From Haloferula helveola (GTDB taxonomy: Bacteria; Verrucomicrobiota; Verrucomicrobiia; Verrucomicrobiales; Akkermansiaceae): a stretch of 64,000 bases of DNA. A program made the translations under genes and the position numbers. The stretch is from contig NZ_AP024702.1 in NCBI RefSeq assembly GCF_037076345.1, positions 1,488,001 through 1,552,000 of the forward strand. Direction: 5' to 3'. The notes beneath the pieces are model-generated. The model was not told the DNA's origin. It did not search any database and saw nothing but the letters and a program-made list of their open reading frames with translations. Positions 8,658 through 17,906 of the stretch are shown piece by piece; within the stretch, counting starts at the first letter, position 1, and each line of letters starts with the position of its first letter.

Positions 8658-11600
8658 TTACTCGGCCGAAGGAACCTCGATGCGGTAGAACTCGGCCTCG
8701 CCGGTTCCGTTGAACGTCGCGTCCAGTGCCGGAGCAGGCGTGAAGACGCTCAGATCGTTCGAGCGGAACAGCGGGATGCTGAGGGTCACCGGATTGCCGG
8801 CACCACCGCCTTGGATCATGACCTGGTTGCCGGTCACGAGATCAAGGATGGCGTCGGTGGTGTAGATGCTGGCGAACAGGGCCGAGTCATCGACGCCCAC
8901 GGTGAATCCGAGAGCCACAAGCTCCGGAGTCTGCTCGAGGGTATCGTCGACGCCGTCAGCGTCGGTGTCGTTGAGCGAACCACCCGAGTTGGCACCCGGC
9001 TTGGAAGCGGCGATCTGATCCTTGGTGACCGCGGAGAGGTAGCCCGCCTTGTAGAGGTAGGACCAGCCCCACAACCAGTTGGAATCACCGAACGCACCCC
9101 GGTAGTCGACGGTCTCGTAGAAACCGGCCGGAGCACCCGCCGGGAAGGCGGTGAGCAGCGCGCCGCGAAGCGGGCTATCCAGACCCGGGCGGGGATCGAG
9201 ACCCCCGTCAGCGATGCGGCTGATGCCACCCAGCTTCAGGTCGGTGTTGATCGTGCCGTTGTTGGCGCCGGCGACATCCGTGGCGGCTCCGCCACCGATG
9301 GTAGCTTGGAGACCGGCCGCGGTGAAGTTACCCCAGGTGTTGTTCTTGAAGAACGGCTTCGGAGCTCCGGCCTGGTCGACACCGTCGTCCTGGTCGCTCA
9401 GCGCGATTCCACCTTCTCCGAGAGCGGAGTTGGCAAGGGTTCCGGCGAAGGCGTCCTTCATTTCGATGCCGTTGTTCACTCCAACACCACCGCCGATGAG
9501 CGTCGCGTTGTAGACTTGCGTCAGCGTGTAAGGCGTCGCGTTGTCAGGCGTGCCGTTGCCGCCGTCCCACTCACCGAGCTTGTCGCCCACCGAGCCGTCC
9601 GCGTTCTGGATCGCGAACCAGAACTGGTGGTAACCGCTGTGACCTTCGTCAATGTCGAACGACTCGTCCCAGCAGAACGCCACCGCGATCCGTTTGGTGT
9701 TCACCGTGCCGCCGAAGAACTCGACGCCGTCATCGCTGTTGGCGAAGACCTCGACGCACTCGATCGTCGTGCCGCTGCCGACACCGCCGAGGGTCAGACC
9801 GTTGATCTCCTTGTTGGTCGCGAACTCGTAGCCACCCCAACGGATCGACACATACTTCAGGATACCGCTGTTGTCCGCTGCGTTGTTGCCACCGTAGAGC
9901 GTCGATTGCCCGAGCCCGGTCGGGAAACCTTCGATCTCGTTCTCGCTCTGCGCCACATTCGCGTCGTAGAAGTTGATCGGAGCGTTGCCGAGAATGATCA
10001 CGCCGCCCCACAGGCTTGCGTCGAATTCCGGATCAAGCGGAAGCGTCAGCGGATCGCCGCCGAGGCCGTCGCGCTCCTCAAGAGCGGTGAAGACGATCGG
10101 CTGTTCGCAGGTGCCCTCGGCCCAGATCTTGGCGCCGCGGGTAATGATCAGCGAACCGAAGGTGCCGCCGACGGTGTCTTCCGTGCCGTAGATGCAGGTG
10201 CCGGGCTCGATGGTGAGTTCGGCATTGTTCGTCACGAAGATCGGCTTCTTCAGGATATAGCACTTGTCGTTGGTCCAAGTCGTGTTGGTCGTGATGTCGG
10301 CAGTCACTTCGACATCAACGCAAACCTTGCCGAGGTAGCCGGCTTGCGAGAGGTAGGACCAGCCGTCGAGCCAATCGCTACCGGTATCGAACGCGCCGCG
10401 GTAGTCTACGGTTTCATAGAAGCCAGCGGGGGCGCCACCGGGGAAGGCAGCGAGCGAAGCGCCAAGCAGAGGACTGTCCGACTGCGGACGCGGGTCGAGA
10501 CCACCGTCAGCGATGCGGCTGATGCCGCGGAACTTCGGATCGGTATTCAGTGCCGAGTTGTTGGCACCGGCGACATCCGTGGCGGCCCCGTTGCCGATGG
10601 TGGCCTGGAGGCCGGCCGCGGTGAAGTTGCCCCACGTGTTGTTGTTGAAGATCGGCTTCGGAGCTCCGGCCTGGTCGACACCGTCGTCCTGGTCGCTCAG
10701 CGCGATCCCGCCTTCGGAAAGCACCGAGTTGGCAAGGGTTCCGGCGAAGGCGTCCTTCATTTCGATGCCGTTGTTCACTCCAACGCCACCGCCGATGAGC
10801 GTCGCGTTGTAGACCTGGGTCAGAGTGTAGGGCGTCGCGTTGTCAGGCGTGCCGTTGCCGCCGTCCCACTCGCCGAGCTTGTCGCCCACCGAGCCGTCCG
10901 CGTTCTGGATCGCGAACCAGAACTGGTGGTAACCGCTGTGACCTTCGTCGATGTCGAAGCTCTCGTCCCAGCAGAATGCCACCGCGATGCGCTTGGTGTT
11001 CACCGTGCCGCCGAAGAACTCGACGCCGTCATCGCTGTTGGCGAAGACCTCGACGCACTCGATCGTCGTGCCGCTGCCGACACCGCCGAGGGTCAGACCG
11101 TTGATCTCCTTGTTGGTCGCGAACTCGTAGCCACCCCAACGGATCGACACATACTTCAGGGCTCCGCTGTTGTCCGCTGCGTTGTTGCCACCGTAGAGCG
11201 TCGATTGCCCGAGCCCGGTCGGGAAACCTTCGATCTCGTTCTCGCTCTGCGCCACATTCGCGTCGTAGAAGTTGATCGGAGCGTTGCCGAGAATGATCAC
11301 GCCGCCCCACAGGCTTGCGTCGAATTCCGGATCAAGCGGAAGCGTCAGCGGATCGCCGCCGAGGCCGTCGCGCTCCTCAAGAGCGGTGAAGACGATCGGT
11401 TGCTCGCAGGTGCCCTCGGCCCAGATCTTGGCGCCGCGGGTGATGACCAGCGAACCGAAGGTGCCGCCGACGGTGTCTTCCGTGCCGTAGATCTTGGTGC
11501 CAGGCTCAATGGTGAGCTCGGCATCGTTCGTCACGAAGATCGGCTTCTTCAGGATGTATTCGTTGTTACTCGTCCAAGTGGTATCGACCGTGATGTCTCC

Positions 11601-11681
11601 GGTGATCTCCACATCGGCGCCAAAACCGACGCATGGCGTCAGCAGAAGACTCGCGAGGAGCAGGTGTTTCTCTAGTTTCAT
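8658..11681 (-). CDS. secreted beta-helix-like surface protein with two tandem 433-residue units
   Basis: A 1007-residue protein with a signal peptide (MKLEKHLLLASLLLTPCVGFGA). It comprises two near-identical units, residues about 23-455 and 456-888, each opening with a variant of DVEITGDITVDTTWT, then a KPIFVTNDAELTIEPGT-type capping turn. Gly/Asn/Asp-rich strands follow that look like a right-handed parallel beta-helix (LTLGGVGSGTTIECVEVF, SDDGVEFFGGTVNTKRIAVA). Acidic calcium-site-like turns (DTDADGVDDT) lie near residue 905 and a beta-rich tail ends the protein. It is encoded directly downstream of the TonB-dependent receptor gene, so a surface partner that captures or presents the substrate is a reasonable guess. 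No catalytic site is recognised. Confidence 0.8.
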   Translation of the reverse strand: MKLEKHLLLASLLLTPCVGFGADVEITGDITVDTTWTSNNEYILKKPIFVTNDAELTIEPGTKIYGTEDTVGGTFGSLVITRGAKIWAEGTCEQPIVFTALEERDGLGGDPLTLPLDPEFDASLWGGVIILGNAPINFYDANVAQSENEIEGFPTGLGQSTLYGGNNAADNSGALKYVSIRWGGYEFATNKEINGLTLGGVGSGTTIECVEVFANSDDGVEFFGGTVNTKRIAVAFCWDESFDIDEGHSGYHQFWFAIQNADGSVGDKLGEWDGGNGTPDNATPYTLTQVYNATLIGGGVGVNNGIEMKDAFAGTLANSVLSEGGIALSDQDDGVDQAGAPKPIFNNNTWGNFTAAGLQATIGNGAATDVAGANNSALNTDPKFRGISRIADGGLDPRPQSDSPLLGASLAAFPGGAPAGFYETVDYRGAFDTGSDWLDGWSYLSQAGYLGKVCVDVEVTADITTNTTWTNDKCYILKKPIFVTNNAELTIEPGTCIYGTEDTVGGTFGSLIITRGAKIWAEGTCEQPIVFTALEERDGLGGDPLTLPLDPEFDASLWGGVIILGNAPINFYDANVAQSENEIEGFPTGLGQSTLYGGNNAADNSGILKYVSIRWGGYEFATNKEINGLTLGGVGSGTTIECVEVFANSDDGVEFFGGTVNTKRIAVAFCWDESFDIDEGHSGYHQFWFAIQNADGSVGDKLGEWDGGNGTPDNATPYTLTQVYNATLIGGGVGVNNGIEMKDAFAGTLANSALGEGGIALSDQDDGVDQAGAPKPFFKNNTWGNFTAAGLQATIGGGAATDVAGANNGTINTDLKLGGISRIADGGLDPRPGLDSPLRGALLTAFPAGAPAGFYETVDYRGAFGDSNWLWGWSYLYKAGYLSAVTKDQIAASKPGANSGGSLNDTDADGVDDTLEQTPELVALGFTVGVDDSALFASIYTTDAILDLVTGNQVMIQGGGAGNPVTLSIPLFRSNDLSVFTPAPALDATFNGTGEAEFYRIEVPSAE
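9018..11615 (-). repeat. 1299-bp tandem duplication inside the beta-helix gene
   Basis: Two head-to-tail units (10317-11615 and 9018-10316) are offset by exactly 1299 bp, an in-frame 433 codons. Long stretches, including about 9730-10011 versus 11029-11310, differ by only one or two bases. The ends of each unit are more divergent. Cysteines gained in the second unit (DKCY, GTCIYG, KVCV at the junction) are absent from the first. Confidence 0.9.
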
Positions 11682-11738
11682 GTGTTGAATCTCAGGTGGT
11701 TTGTCGACCCCGTTTCCGTGCGGCCGTCCAACCCCTCC

Positions 11739-14700
11739 TCAGTATTCAAACTTGAAAGAGAGGCTGAAGGACCGCCCCGGCTTGTATGACTCGTAAGCCA
11801 GACCGGTGCCGTCGAAGACCTCCCTATCGACCGAATCCAGCAGGTTCCCGCACTTAAGTTTGACGATTCCGACACCTTCCCAGAGGTCGAATCGTTTCTG
11901 GACGATCAGGTCGAGCAGATCGAAGGATTCACGACGAATCGCAGGGTCAACTTCGCTCAGGGGGACCCCCGTCAAGTAGGATCCAGTGAAGTTATAGACT
12001 AAGTTGGCCGACCACCCGGTGTCCGGATTGTCGTAGCCGAGATTCATGTTGAAGATGTGGTTCGGCTGCCCCTCGAAGGTGGTGCTGATCTGGTCGAAGA
12101 CGGCACCCCGGCGCTGCGAGTAGACAAGGCTCGAGTCGATGTAGGTGAAGTTGGAGTTGATCGACCAATACTCAAGAAAGCGGTGGCCGATCTCGAACTC
12201 GACACCCTGCAATGAACCTTCCTCACCATTAACCCAGGTCCTACGGCCGAGCTCGTAGGCTTGGGCGATGGGATCCTTCATATCCTTGTGGAACAGACTG
12301 ACGCCCACCGTCGTGGCGTCGCTCGGACGCCAACCGAAACTGAGGTCGTAGTTGTTGATTCGGGTGTCGGTCAGATCGGGATTCCCCTCGATCTCGTCCC
12401 CACTGGCCTGGTCCTCGGTGATGACCGGAGCGAACTCATAGAAAGTCGGCCGCGCCACGGTCTTCGACCACCCCAAAGTCACGGCAAACTGGTCGTCCCT
12501 TCCAAAGTCGCGTCGGAGCACGATCCCCGGCAACCAGTAGGCGGACTGTTCCGTGATCGGGAATGGATTGACTGCGAACGTGGGATTCAGACCGGGGAGA
12601 ACCTGATAACTTCGCTCCTCGGTTTCATACCGGAAACCACCGACCAGATCCCAGCCGGCGATGCTGGCATTGCCCATGAAGTAGCCCGCTCCCAGATCCG
12701 TGGAAGCGTCGACATTCCGAACCGTCCGCCCCGAAGTGGACTGCTCCAGGAAAATCAACTTGTCGCTGCGGTTCGGATTGCCCGACCAGCCGTCAAATTT
12801 CAATGAGCCGTCCGGTTCAAACAGAGAATCGTAGGAGTTCAGGTAGTCGACGCCATACTGGCCTCCATCATCATTGAGAAGACTGCCATTCAAACCGTTA
12901 CCCACACGATTGATGAAGAGGCGTCCGCGCACTTTGCGGTCACGATTGAAATGATTCAGGCCCGCGGAGAGGTTGAAAAAGTCATTCTCGCCCCTCGACC
13001 ATACCGGGAACGTCAGGTCGATCCGCTCATTTCCCGCAACCTCGTTGGTCTCAAGACTTTCCCTGAAACTCTCGGTCTCAGGCGGACTCAGGTCGAAGAC
13101 ATCGGCTGCGGTGTAGATCGTTCCGAGACTTGGATTGTAGACGTCGCCCCTTTCGCTCTGGATGCGTGGATCCGCGAAGTCCAGCTGTGAGAAATACAGC
13201 GTCCGTGTGTTGGCTCGGTCCTCAACCGCCTTGCTCCGGGAGAATACCCAATCGACCTCGATCGGGCGATCCTCGTCCCCGAAAGCGTGTTCTCCTGCGA
13301 TCTGATTGAGCGTGAGCGTTCGCTGAAGGGGAATCAGACTGTCGAACGACTGGTAAGCGTAAGCACCCGCTCCAAACGGGTTTTGGGAAGACGGGAGATA
13401 CTCACCGAAGGTCGTGCGTTCATCGAGAACGTTTCGCCCTTGCTGCACGGTGTCCTCACCGCGGTGATTCTGGAAAAACGTGTAGGTGATCTGATGTCGG
13501 TCGCCCGCGCGCACGCCAAGACTTCCAAGCAACCCGTAGCCGGCATAGGCGGTATAGCGATTCTCCGATTGTGTCCGCTCCAGGCGGTCATCCGGAGTTC
13601 CGGGTTGACCATCCGGGCCATTGTTGAAGTAACGCCCGACCTGAACGTCTTCCCGCACCTCGTCTCCGGTAGCCCAGACACCTGAGGCTACGACTCCCAC
13701 CTCAAGCCCATTGTCGAACTGGTAGGTGGTTCCAAATGCGGCAGACATGTCCTGACCGAGTTCCGGATCCCGCAGGACTGGTCGCATGCCTCCGCTCCGG
13801 TGCAGGCCGCTCCACGCATCGATCCCTTCCTGAGCCTCTGCAAACTGGGCTGGCGTCCGCGGAGGGCGTGTCGAGTCCCAGCCTTTGTCGAGGCCTCCGG
13901 AAGCCAAGGGAGCGACAGTCGGACCCAGTCCGTCGTTCGGCTTTCCAAGAAACCCCAGATCCCGACCGGGAAGCGCGTAGAAGCGCTCGCTGTCGAGGTT
14001 CTCGTTGTAGCCGGTTCCGTATTCGAATTCGACGAACGATTCTTCCGGGAACGCGAGAGTTTGGATGGCGACCAAACCTCCTGCAAACTCACCCGGATAG
14101 TTGGGCGTGAACGTCTTGTAGATATTGATCGATTCGAGGAGGTCACTCGGAAACAGATCAAGCTGCACGGCCTTCCGAGAGGGGTCCGCACTCGATATCA
14201 GCGCACCGTTCACCGTGGTGTTCGAGTAGCGGTCTCCGAGACCACGGACGACCGCATACTTTCCGCCGACAATGTTCGCACCCGCAATCTTGGAGACCGC
14301 TCCCGCCGCATCGCTCACTCCCGACTTGGTGAACTCGCTCTTATCCAGTCCGGAACCGATGTTCTTGCCCAGTTCCAGCTCAAGTTCGAAGTCCGCGCGT
14401 CCCGACTCGCGATACTCACCGACAATGGCCTCCTCGGGCAAAAGATACTCACCGTCACCCGCCTCTACGGCAGGCTTCAACCGCAACGCCAATCGGACCT
14501 CAGCTGGTGAGCCTGGACGCGGACTCGCCGCGACTTCAGCGCCATCGTATCCGATCTTCATCCCCTCGACGAGGTAGTCGCCGGAAGGGAGCCCATCGAT
14601 CCGGAATCGACCTTGGGCATCGGTCTCGGCTTCACGCCCGGTACCCCGCACCGCGACGATCGCACCTGCAATCGGATCCAAGGTCGAAACGTCCGAGACC

Positions 14701-15401
14701 TCGCCGGAAATCACGCACTCACCGACTTGCTGCTCAATCGGCAGGGGTTCCCGAATCTCGGCTCCAGGACCGGGCTCAATCGGGGCCCCTCCCACACCAC
14801 CTTCAGGAGCGACAGGATCAGCGGGCGTCCAGTCTTCCTCTTCCTCCGGTGTCGGCGGCGGCATCCCGACTTCACCCTCGGGAGGCGCGCTGTCCCGCAC
14901 GGTCTCCTCTACTTCGGGTGAAGGACTCGTCGGATCGGCTCCCGTATCATCTGGGGTGTCTCCCGCTTCTTCGTTCGTTTCCTCAGAAGGTCCCGCAAGG
15001 ATCCGCAAGAATGGCGAGTCATCCGAACCGTACCCCAGAAGCCCTCCTCCCAATTCGAAGATCACGGGAGTCACACCCGGATCCTCCAACCACTCAAGCC
15101 GGTCTGCCTTGAGCAACTCGGAAAGCTCCGGATCCGAAACGTGGCGTTGATCGCTCTTTGTGGGCAGCAGGTCCGCTGAGACCGAAGCCGAGGAAGCGGT
15201 CGGAAGTGCGGCAGCCGGGTGAAATGCCCAGACGGGATGGATCAACAATCCGGGAGCCGACGCGATCAGCAACGCGAGTGAGAACCACCTCCGCTCACCT
15301 TGAAATCCATTCAGCCCACACCCACTGAGAAACCGACGCGACACGCTAGACGCATATCGGATGACAAAGTCCAGCTTGGGCGACACAGGCATGAAGAACA
15401 C
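11739..15401 (-). CDS. TonB-dependent outer-membrane receptor with N-terminal carboxypeptidase-regulatory domain
   Basis: A 1220-residue receptor. After a long n-region and hydrophobic signal (about 40-60) comes a Pro/Glu/Asp-rich linker (about 130-225). A carboxypeptidase-regulatory-like Ig domain follows (about 230-310; GRFRIDGLPSGDYLVEGMKIGY), then a plug (about 330-470; GLGDRYSNTTVNG, PGEFAGGLVAIQT) and a barrel ending in SFKFEY with the terminal aromatic. This domain order is typical of large TonB receptors for glycans or organic complexes rather than simple siderophore receptors. The two proposed start codons (15401, 15392) are close together. It is followed 57 bp later by the beta-helix gene. 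The substrate is unknown. Confidence 0.92.
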   Translation of the reverse strand: MFFMPVSPKLDFVIRYASSVSRRFLSGCGLNGFQGERRWFSLALLIASAPGLLIHPVWAFHPAAALPTASSASVSADLLPTKSDQRHVSDPELSELLKADRLEWLEDPGVTPVIFELGGGLLGYGSDDSPFLRILAGPSEETNEEAGDTPDDTGADPTSPSPEVEETVRDSAPPEGEVGMPPPTPEEEEDWTPADPVAPEGGVGGAPIEPGPGAEIREPLPIEQQVGECVISGEVSDVSTLDPIAGAIVAVRGTGREAETDAQGRFRIDGLPSGDYLVEGMKIGYDGAEVAASPRPGSPAEVRLALRLKPAVEAGDGEYLLPEEAIVGEYRESGRADFELELELGKNIGSGLDKSEFTKSGVSDAAGAVSKIAGANIVGGKYAVVRGLGDRYSNTTVNGALISSADPSRKAVQLDLFPSDLLESINIYKTFTPNYPGEFAGGLVAIQTLAFPEESFVEFEYGTGYNENLDSERFYALPGRDLGFLGKPNDGLGPTVAPLASGGLDKGWDSTRPPRTPAQFAEAQEGIDAWSGLHRSGGMRPVLRDPELGQDMSAAFGTTYQFDNGLEVGVVASGVWATGDEVREDVQVGRYFNNGPDGQPGTPDDRLERTQSENRYTAYAGYGLLGSLGVRAGDRHQITYTFFQNHRGEDTVQQGRNVLDERTTFGEYLPSSQNPFGAGAYAYQSFDSLIPLQRTLTLNQIAGEHAFGDEDRPIEVDWVFSRSKAVEDRANTRTLYFSQLDFADPRIQSERGDVYNPSLGTIYTAADVFDLSPPETESFRESLETNEVAGNERIDLTFPVWSRGENDFFNLSAGLNHFNRDRKVRGRLFINRVGNGLNGSLLNDDGGQYGVDYLNSYDSLFEPDGSLKFDGWSGNPNRSDKLIFLEQSTSGRTVRNVDASTDLGAGYFMGNASIAGWDLVGGFRYETEERSYQVLPGLNPTFAVNPFPITEQSAYWLPGIVLRRDFGRDDQFAVTLGWSKTVARPTFYEFAPVITEDQASGDEIEGNPDLTDTRINNYDLSFGWRPSDATTVGVSLFHKDMKDPIAQAYELGRRTWVNGEEGSLQGVEFEIGHRFLEYWSINSNFTYIDSSLVYSQRRGAVFDQISTTFEGQPNHIFNMNLGYDNPDTGWSANLVYNFTGSYLTGVPLSEVDPAIRRESFDLLDLIVQKRFDLWEGVGIVKLKCGNLLDSVDREVFDGTGLAYESYKPGRSFSLSFKFEY

Positions 15402-15451
15402 GAGCGGAGAGCCAATATCCTCATGCTTCTTCCCAACGAAGAGACCCGCTG

Positions 15452-15465
15452 TGACGCTTCCGTCA
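15452..15465. promoter_or_regulatory. inverted repeat TGACG-N4-CGTCA upstream of the receptor gene
   Basis: TGACGCTTCCGTCA (extended by a flanking G and C to 16 bp) lies 51-64 bp before the receptor start. It has the same arms, spacing and central TT as the repeat before the DUF3450 gene. It may be an operator shared by the two transcription units, or a short RNA hairpin. The rest of 15402-15663 shows no gene. Confidence 0.45.
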
Positions 15466-15663
15466 CCGTGGAAACAAGCTGACTCTACAAACTCTCAGCG
15501 CTTTCCCCTGAGGAACTGGACAGAGAACTTCAAGTCCATCAAGCACGCTCGCTTCGCCTTGGAGCCTGGATCCACCACAACAACGATCGTGACGTCCTCC
15601 CGGAATGCGGGAAGGTTGGAAACTTTAGGATTTCCGGTTAGGAACCATGAATCGAACCGAGAA

Positions 15664-16140
15664 ATGAAGAAGAGCCGATACACGCCCGAACAGGTCGCCT
15701 ACGCGTTGAAACAGGCCGAGAACGGAGCCAAAACGGTTGCCGGAAAATGGGTATCAGAGAAGCGAACCTCTACAACTGGAAGAAGAAGCATGCGGGGATG
15801 GGAGTCACCGAGTTGCGCGAGTTGAGCTAGCTCAAGCGGCCGGTGGCGGACCTAGGCCTGGATAAGCGTATTCTCGAAGAGGTGATCGCAAAAACGCTCA
15901 GAAGCCTGCACGTAAGCGCGAATTGGCCGAGTGGCTCAAGGCTGCCTATTCGATCAGTCCGAGTCGTGCGTGCAGGCTGTCGGGGTTGGTGCGATCGGGT
16001 TATTACCGGCGGCCGAAAGGCAATCCCTACAATCAAGTGCTTGCGAAGCGAATCCGGGAGATCTCGGCGATGCGCGTGCGCTTCGGCTTCCCGCGGTCTC
16101 AGAACAGGGGAAGTCTACACGGGAAACCGCACATCAACCA
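15664..16140 (+). pseudogene. degraded IS3-family transposase (orfA/orfB remnants)
   Basis: The frame at 15664 begins MKKSRYTPEQVAYALKQAENG, the orfA N-terminus of IS3-family elements (IS407-like). A frameshift near 15735 moves the homology into another frame (MGIREANLYNWKKKHAGMGV, then TELRELS and a stop). A segment normally encoding LEEENRR is missing before LKRPVADLGLDKRILEEVI. The orfB start (KPARKRELAEWLKAAYSISP, SRACRLSGLVRSGYYRR, AKRIREISAMRVRFGF) is then visible in a third frame, but the DDE catalytic region is absent. No terminal inverted repeats could be recognised. This is an old, non-functional insertion; the 3' limit is approximate. Confidence 0.85.
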
Positions 16141-16217
16141 CTCGGACCCGCGAACATTCGAAGAATCCTGCCCACTGTGCCCGTGGTCGACGGCCCAATT
16201 GAGGCTCCAGCTAGCTC

Positions 16218-17801
16218 CTACGCGTAACCAAGGGCCTTCAAACTCGGAGAAAGAACCTCAATCGCGGGGCCGAGGTAATCCTGATAGTTCTCCCAGCGTC
16301 CCGCCGCCTTGCGGTGAACCTTCTCGGTGACGGCATCTGCCGAAGGAGAGCGCACCACCCGTTGTCCCGCATGCTTGTCGAAGTTCACCACGTCATCGCT
16401 CCAACCCAACCCAAGGAAGCCCAGCGAACGTTTCACGTTGCCCTTGAGATCGGACACCAAGTCCTCGTAACGGATTTCACAGAGCGTTTCCTGCAGATGC
16501 TCTCTCAGCTCCGCCCAAGCCATCAGGAGGTGATTCACCTCCGCGGCAGCATCCGTTAAGGTCAAAAAGTTTCCGGTGACCAGATCGGGCGGGAAAAACG
16601 CCTGCATGAAGCAGCTCAGAACCACATCACGCGGATCACGGAGCATCACGAGCAGTTTGGCCTCCGGGAACAGCCGCAAGAAGGACGGCGCTAGGAAAGT
16701 CAGCGACGGATTCTTATCGATCAAAAGCCGATCGCCCACCTTTTCCTGGAGACACCGTTCCGCGGCATCAAGGTAACCTTGACGGTAGGAGACCAGATTC
16801 TCCGGCTCACACGCGTCCATCGCATCCACGATGCTCGCTCGCGCCGGCAACCCCTTCATCACCTTGCAGTAGAAACAGACCGAAAAATTCTCAGTCTCCT
16901 CGATCGACACTGCGTCGGAGTGCGCATCCAGCGACTGTTCAAGCAGGGTCGTCCCCGATCGCGGATGCCCTCCCAACAGGGCGATTCTCTTCGGCTCTCC
17001 CAATCCACCCGCAGCGGCATTCCACTCATCGAGCTTCTTACGATCGAACTCCCGGATGAAGTCAGACAGCTGCGCGCGAACCTTGATCCGATTCGATACC
17101 AGCGCGTCACGAACACCCATCATCGGTTGCTTCGCCTCGATCAAGGCCTCCATGGCACCGGCGAAATCGCCCGCCTTGTCCCGCATCTTGCCGAGCTGGT
17201 AGGCAACTTTCACCCGAAACTCACCCTCGGCGCCGTCCATCAGGTCATTGAGCTCATCAAGACAGTTCTCGACGTCACTCTCATTCAGCTTGCACCACAA
17301 CAGTCTCGCACTTTTGTCGTGTGGGAGGTCCTCTAGCACCTGTTCGACCAACTCGGCGGCTTCAGCCTTGCATCGGGTGAACCGAAAGTGCTCGGCAAGT
17401 GCCAGTTTGGCATCCGCCAGATCGTCCAGCGCGTGCCTCCCTCGGCTGGCCGCAGCGGCCTCGACCGCCCGCTTTAGGAATTCGGCCGCGACGCTCGGAT
17501 CGAAAAACTCTTTCGCAGTCTTCCCGGCCTCGGCGAGTGCCAGCACGCGCTGCTCCTTGGGCGACCGCCTGACGGCCTCATCCAAAACCCGGATGGCGTC
17601 ATCGTGCTGGTAGCGAAGTCCGTATACCCGAGCCAACTGGAAGTAGGCGTTGGTCGACCGGGGATTGAGCACCAGCACCTTCTCAAGCACCTCCACACAC
17701 TTGTCCAAATCCCGGGAAGCCCACGCGACCTGGAACTCGTGCTCCCTGAGCCGGAGGGCATTGTATGCCAGACCGGGCTTGGGCTTACGCTCATTCTTCA
17801 T
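16218..17801 (-). CDS. TPR-sulfotransferase
   Basis: A 527-residue protein. The N-terminal half (about 1-250) is made of TPR-like helical pairs (STNAYFQLARVYGLRYQHDD). The C-terminal half is a PAPS-dependent sulfotransferase domain, with the 5'-phosphosulfate loop GHPRSGTTLLEQSLDAH (about 275) and the 3'-phosphate motif LLVMLRDPRDVVLSCFMQAF (about 390). The ATG at 17801 was preferred to the longer frame because the extension lacks domain features. This fusion is common in marine and soil bacteria; substrates (peptides or polysaccharides) are generally unknown. It is on the same strand 105 bp after the MFS/spermidine synthase-like gene. Confidence 0.88.
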   Translation of the reverse strand: MKNERKPKPGLAYNALRLREHEFQVAWASRDLDKCVEVLEKVLVLNPRSTNAYFQLARVYGLRYQHDDAIRVLDEAVRRSPKEQRVLALAEAGKTAKEFFDPSVAAEFLKRAVEAAAASRGRHALDDLADAKLALAEHFRFTRCKAEAAELVEQVLEDLPHDKSARLLWCKLNESDVENCLDELNDLMDGAEGEFRVKVAYQLGKMRDKAGDFAGAMEALIEAKQPMMGVRDALVSNRIKVRAQLSDFIREFDRKKLDEWNAAAGGLGEPKRIALLGGHPRSGTTLLEQSLDAHSDAVSIEETENFSVCFYCKVMKGLPARASIVDAMDACEPENLVSYRQGYLDAAERCLQEKVGDRLLIDKNPSLTFLAPSFLRLFPEAKLLVMLRDPRDVVLSCFMQAFFPPDLVTGNFLTLTDAAAEVNHLLMAWAELREHLQETLCEIRYEDLVSDLKGNVKRSLGFLGLGWSDDVVNFDKHAGQRVVRSPSADAVTEKVHRKAAGRWENYQDYLGPAIEVLSPSLKALGYA

Positions 17802-17906
17802 AAACAGAACTTGGGATTCTGGACTCCAACCGGACCACCGGAAGCCAAGGACCATTGGCGTATCGACCGCCTGCCGCCCCCTGGCAATCCTTGGCCAAGC
17901 CAGCGC

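Noticed and set aside
8811-11675. 954-residue plus-strand open frame across the beta-helix gene
   Set aside because: It is the antisense shadow of the 1007-residue protein; the minus-strand frame has a signal peptide and coherent repeats.
16147-16217. Extension of the IS3 remnant up to the sulfotransferase gene
   Set aside because: No frame downstream of about 16140 resembles the DDE region of orfB.
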